Assembly (NCBI GenBank): GCA_012934845.2
Contig: WNNJ02003214.1
Coordinates: forward strand, 434,001-498,000
DNA length: 64,000 nucleotides
Source: Pomphorhynchus laevis
Lineage: Eukaryota; Acanthocephala; Palaeacanthocephala; Echinorhynchida; Pomphorhynchidae
Reading direction: 5' to 3'
Shown one piece after another: positions 62,700 to 64,000 of the stretch. The stretch's first letter is position 1; each line of letters opens with the position of its first letter. Both the position numbers and the translations under genes were made by a program. The notes under the pieces were generated by a model. It was not told where the DNA came from, did not search any database, and saw nothing but the letters and a program-made list of their open reading frames with translations.

Positions 62700-64000
62700 C
62701 AATTACAATTATGGGCAGACGTAAGGGAAACGACATTTCTGAATTCATATCAAGACAAATAGGATGTGATGGTGATAGCTGCAATATGGTGATAGCTGCA
62801 ATGTCTGGACTACAGTACCTGTTCCACATAAAAATGCTGATCCGTTGAATAGAAGAAAATTCATATCTGGTTTTTGTACTACGTCAATCGTATTTTGTCG
62901 TTCATTGACATCAGCAAAGGACAATGCTCATTTTAACTTAAAGACATGTAGGTTTCAAGAACAAATTATTGACAAAAAATCTAGCATATGCCAGAGCAAA
63001 ATCACTACGCTGATGTCGTTACACTTTAATTCAAATAAGGAACCAGACGTAATAGATGTTTCAAGTTCGACTCGCATTTAGACACGAGGACATAGACATT
63101 CACGTACTGTGTATAAACTAAGAAGTAATATCAATGACAGCACTGTGATGGCAAACGACAAGGATAAAGTTGCACCTGAGAGTATTACTAATAAATGGCC
63201 TTCACCTTTATCTGACATATTCGCGGAACAGTCCTAAGAACCACAATATATTGATTTCTACTCCTGTTTCACCAAAGAATGTATTGAAGCAGCCTTTAAG
63301 TCGAACGCAGACAAGAGACGATGATAGAGTGTGCAATGATGTGGCAGTTGGAAATGAAATCCAAGGATATGACAGATAAGACATTTGTTGAAATTATCAA
63401 TACTAGGAATCGTGCTAGAAACAGAAATAATTGCGTAATTTTTGCTAACATCACTGAATCTTCTGCAGACAACGTTCAGACCCGTGTGGATTATGAAGTA
63501 GTTTTTATTCGTAAGGTCTTTTCGGATATATTTGTTCAGGGTGAAGAGGATATTGCGCGTAGTCTCAATGTCAAAAGCTTATTTCGTCTCGGTAAAAAAA
63601 GCACAACATAAACCACGATTACTTAAAGTAGTCTTTGATTCTGCAGATAATGCAAGAGCAGTTTTAGCTAGAGGTTATCGCTTGAAAGGTAAGACGACAA
63701 AATTTTTTTAGAGATCTCTCGGTTGAGGAAAGATTATTGCTTAATAATGCTCGTGCTAATCTAGCATTTAGAAGATCGAATGGAGAGAATGATCTAATGA
63801 TAAGAAATTTTCGAGTAGTTCGTTGGCGACCATTCGTGCGTTGGTGAGTTTGGAGAGTTCTTTCAGGGATTCCTTTTTACAATTAGAAAATCTAGCGCGC
63901 ATTGATATCACATCCAACACTACTACTCAATTGCCCTCTGCTTCTATTATTAGTGTCGCCTATACTAATTTAAGGAGTATTTTACCAAAATTTGATGAAC
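62700..64000 (+). mobile_element. LINE with ORF1 and the start of ORF2, runs off the window
   Basis: ORF1 pieces lie at 62845-63081, 63170-63379 and 63321-63611 (FANITESSADNVQTRVDYEV, LNVKSLFRLGKK), followed in a shifted frame by KVVFDSADNARAVLARGYRL, FLRDLSVEERLLLNNARANL and RRSNGENDLMIRNFRVVRW. This is an RNA-binding ORF1p-like end (RDLSxEER). About 100 bp on, VAYTNLRSILPKFDEL is the usual opening of the AP-endonuclease in CR1/Rex-type ORF2. The 5' part is intact enough to suggest a long copy, and the rest lies beyond 64000. Confidence 0.75.

Overview
This window is a piece of an AT-rich animal nuclear genome, most likely from an invertebrate. Four host genes can be read: an adenylate cyclase of the type 9 class (ADCY9-like), dynactin subunit 5 (DCTN5), cytochrome c oxidase subunit 5B (COX5B) and a GRIP1-associated protein 1 (GRIPAP1/GRASP-1)-like gene. 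All four are on the minus strand. Introns follow GT-AG and come in two sizes, minute (42-52 bp) and very long (up to about 22 kb). The phylum cannot be fixed from the sequence. The COX5B zinc site (CxC ... CxC) is the form I associate with insects and other invertebrates.

Layout. Positions 825-28342 hold the ADCY9-like gene in four exons. The first (26959-28342) carries the first membrane domain and C1a; two tiny exons at 4628-4806 finish C1a; the last (825-2366) carries the second membrane domain and C2. Intron 1 is 22.15 kb. It contains an intact single-exon DCTN5 (15214-15756, same strand) and a dense layer of LINEs and Penelope-like elements (PLEs). Positions 28.6-29.05 kb may hold a small unrecognised host gene. 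COX5B lies at 32495-32835. From 34516 to at least 57589 lies the GRIPAP1-like gene, which I assembled from short exons with mostly consistent splice phases. Its introns host two copies of a LINE with a Cys-rich N terminus, another PLE, two small TA-flanked inverted-repeat elements and assorted tandem or dispersed repeats. From 58.7 kb to the end the window is mobile-element debris: CR1/Rex-like LINE pieces, a fossil Ty3-type integrase, and a LINE whose ORF2 begins at the right edge.

Mobile elements dominate. At least five groups of non-LTR retrotransposon are present. The PLE family has a protein that resembles the Naiad-type PLEs (DKASNNF, PKLHKNPIKPRFI, YIDD). One 6-kb stretch (20.75-26.83 kb) is a pile of partial PLE copies all pointing the same way. 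A chimeric joint in that pile recurs in a distant PLE copy at 46.15 kb, so rearranged copies appear to have spread.

The most interesting non-coding signal is a set of repeats with hammerhead ribozyme cores. A tandem array at 31.2-32.25 kb (unit about 285 bp) contains one nearly complete type I hammerhead (32147-32192), with partial copies at 31.8, 49.66 and 6.47 kb. Two other repeat families (19.66/47.33 kb and 30.58/31.01 kb) carry CTGATGAG ... CGAAAC cores with a pairing stem II. They resemble the retrozymes and hammerhead-bearing SINE or PLE ends known from animals.
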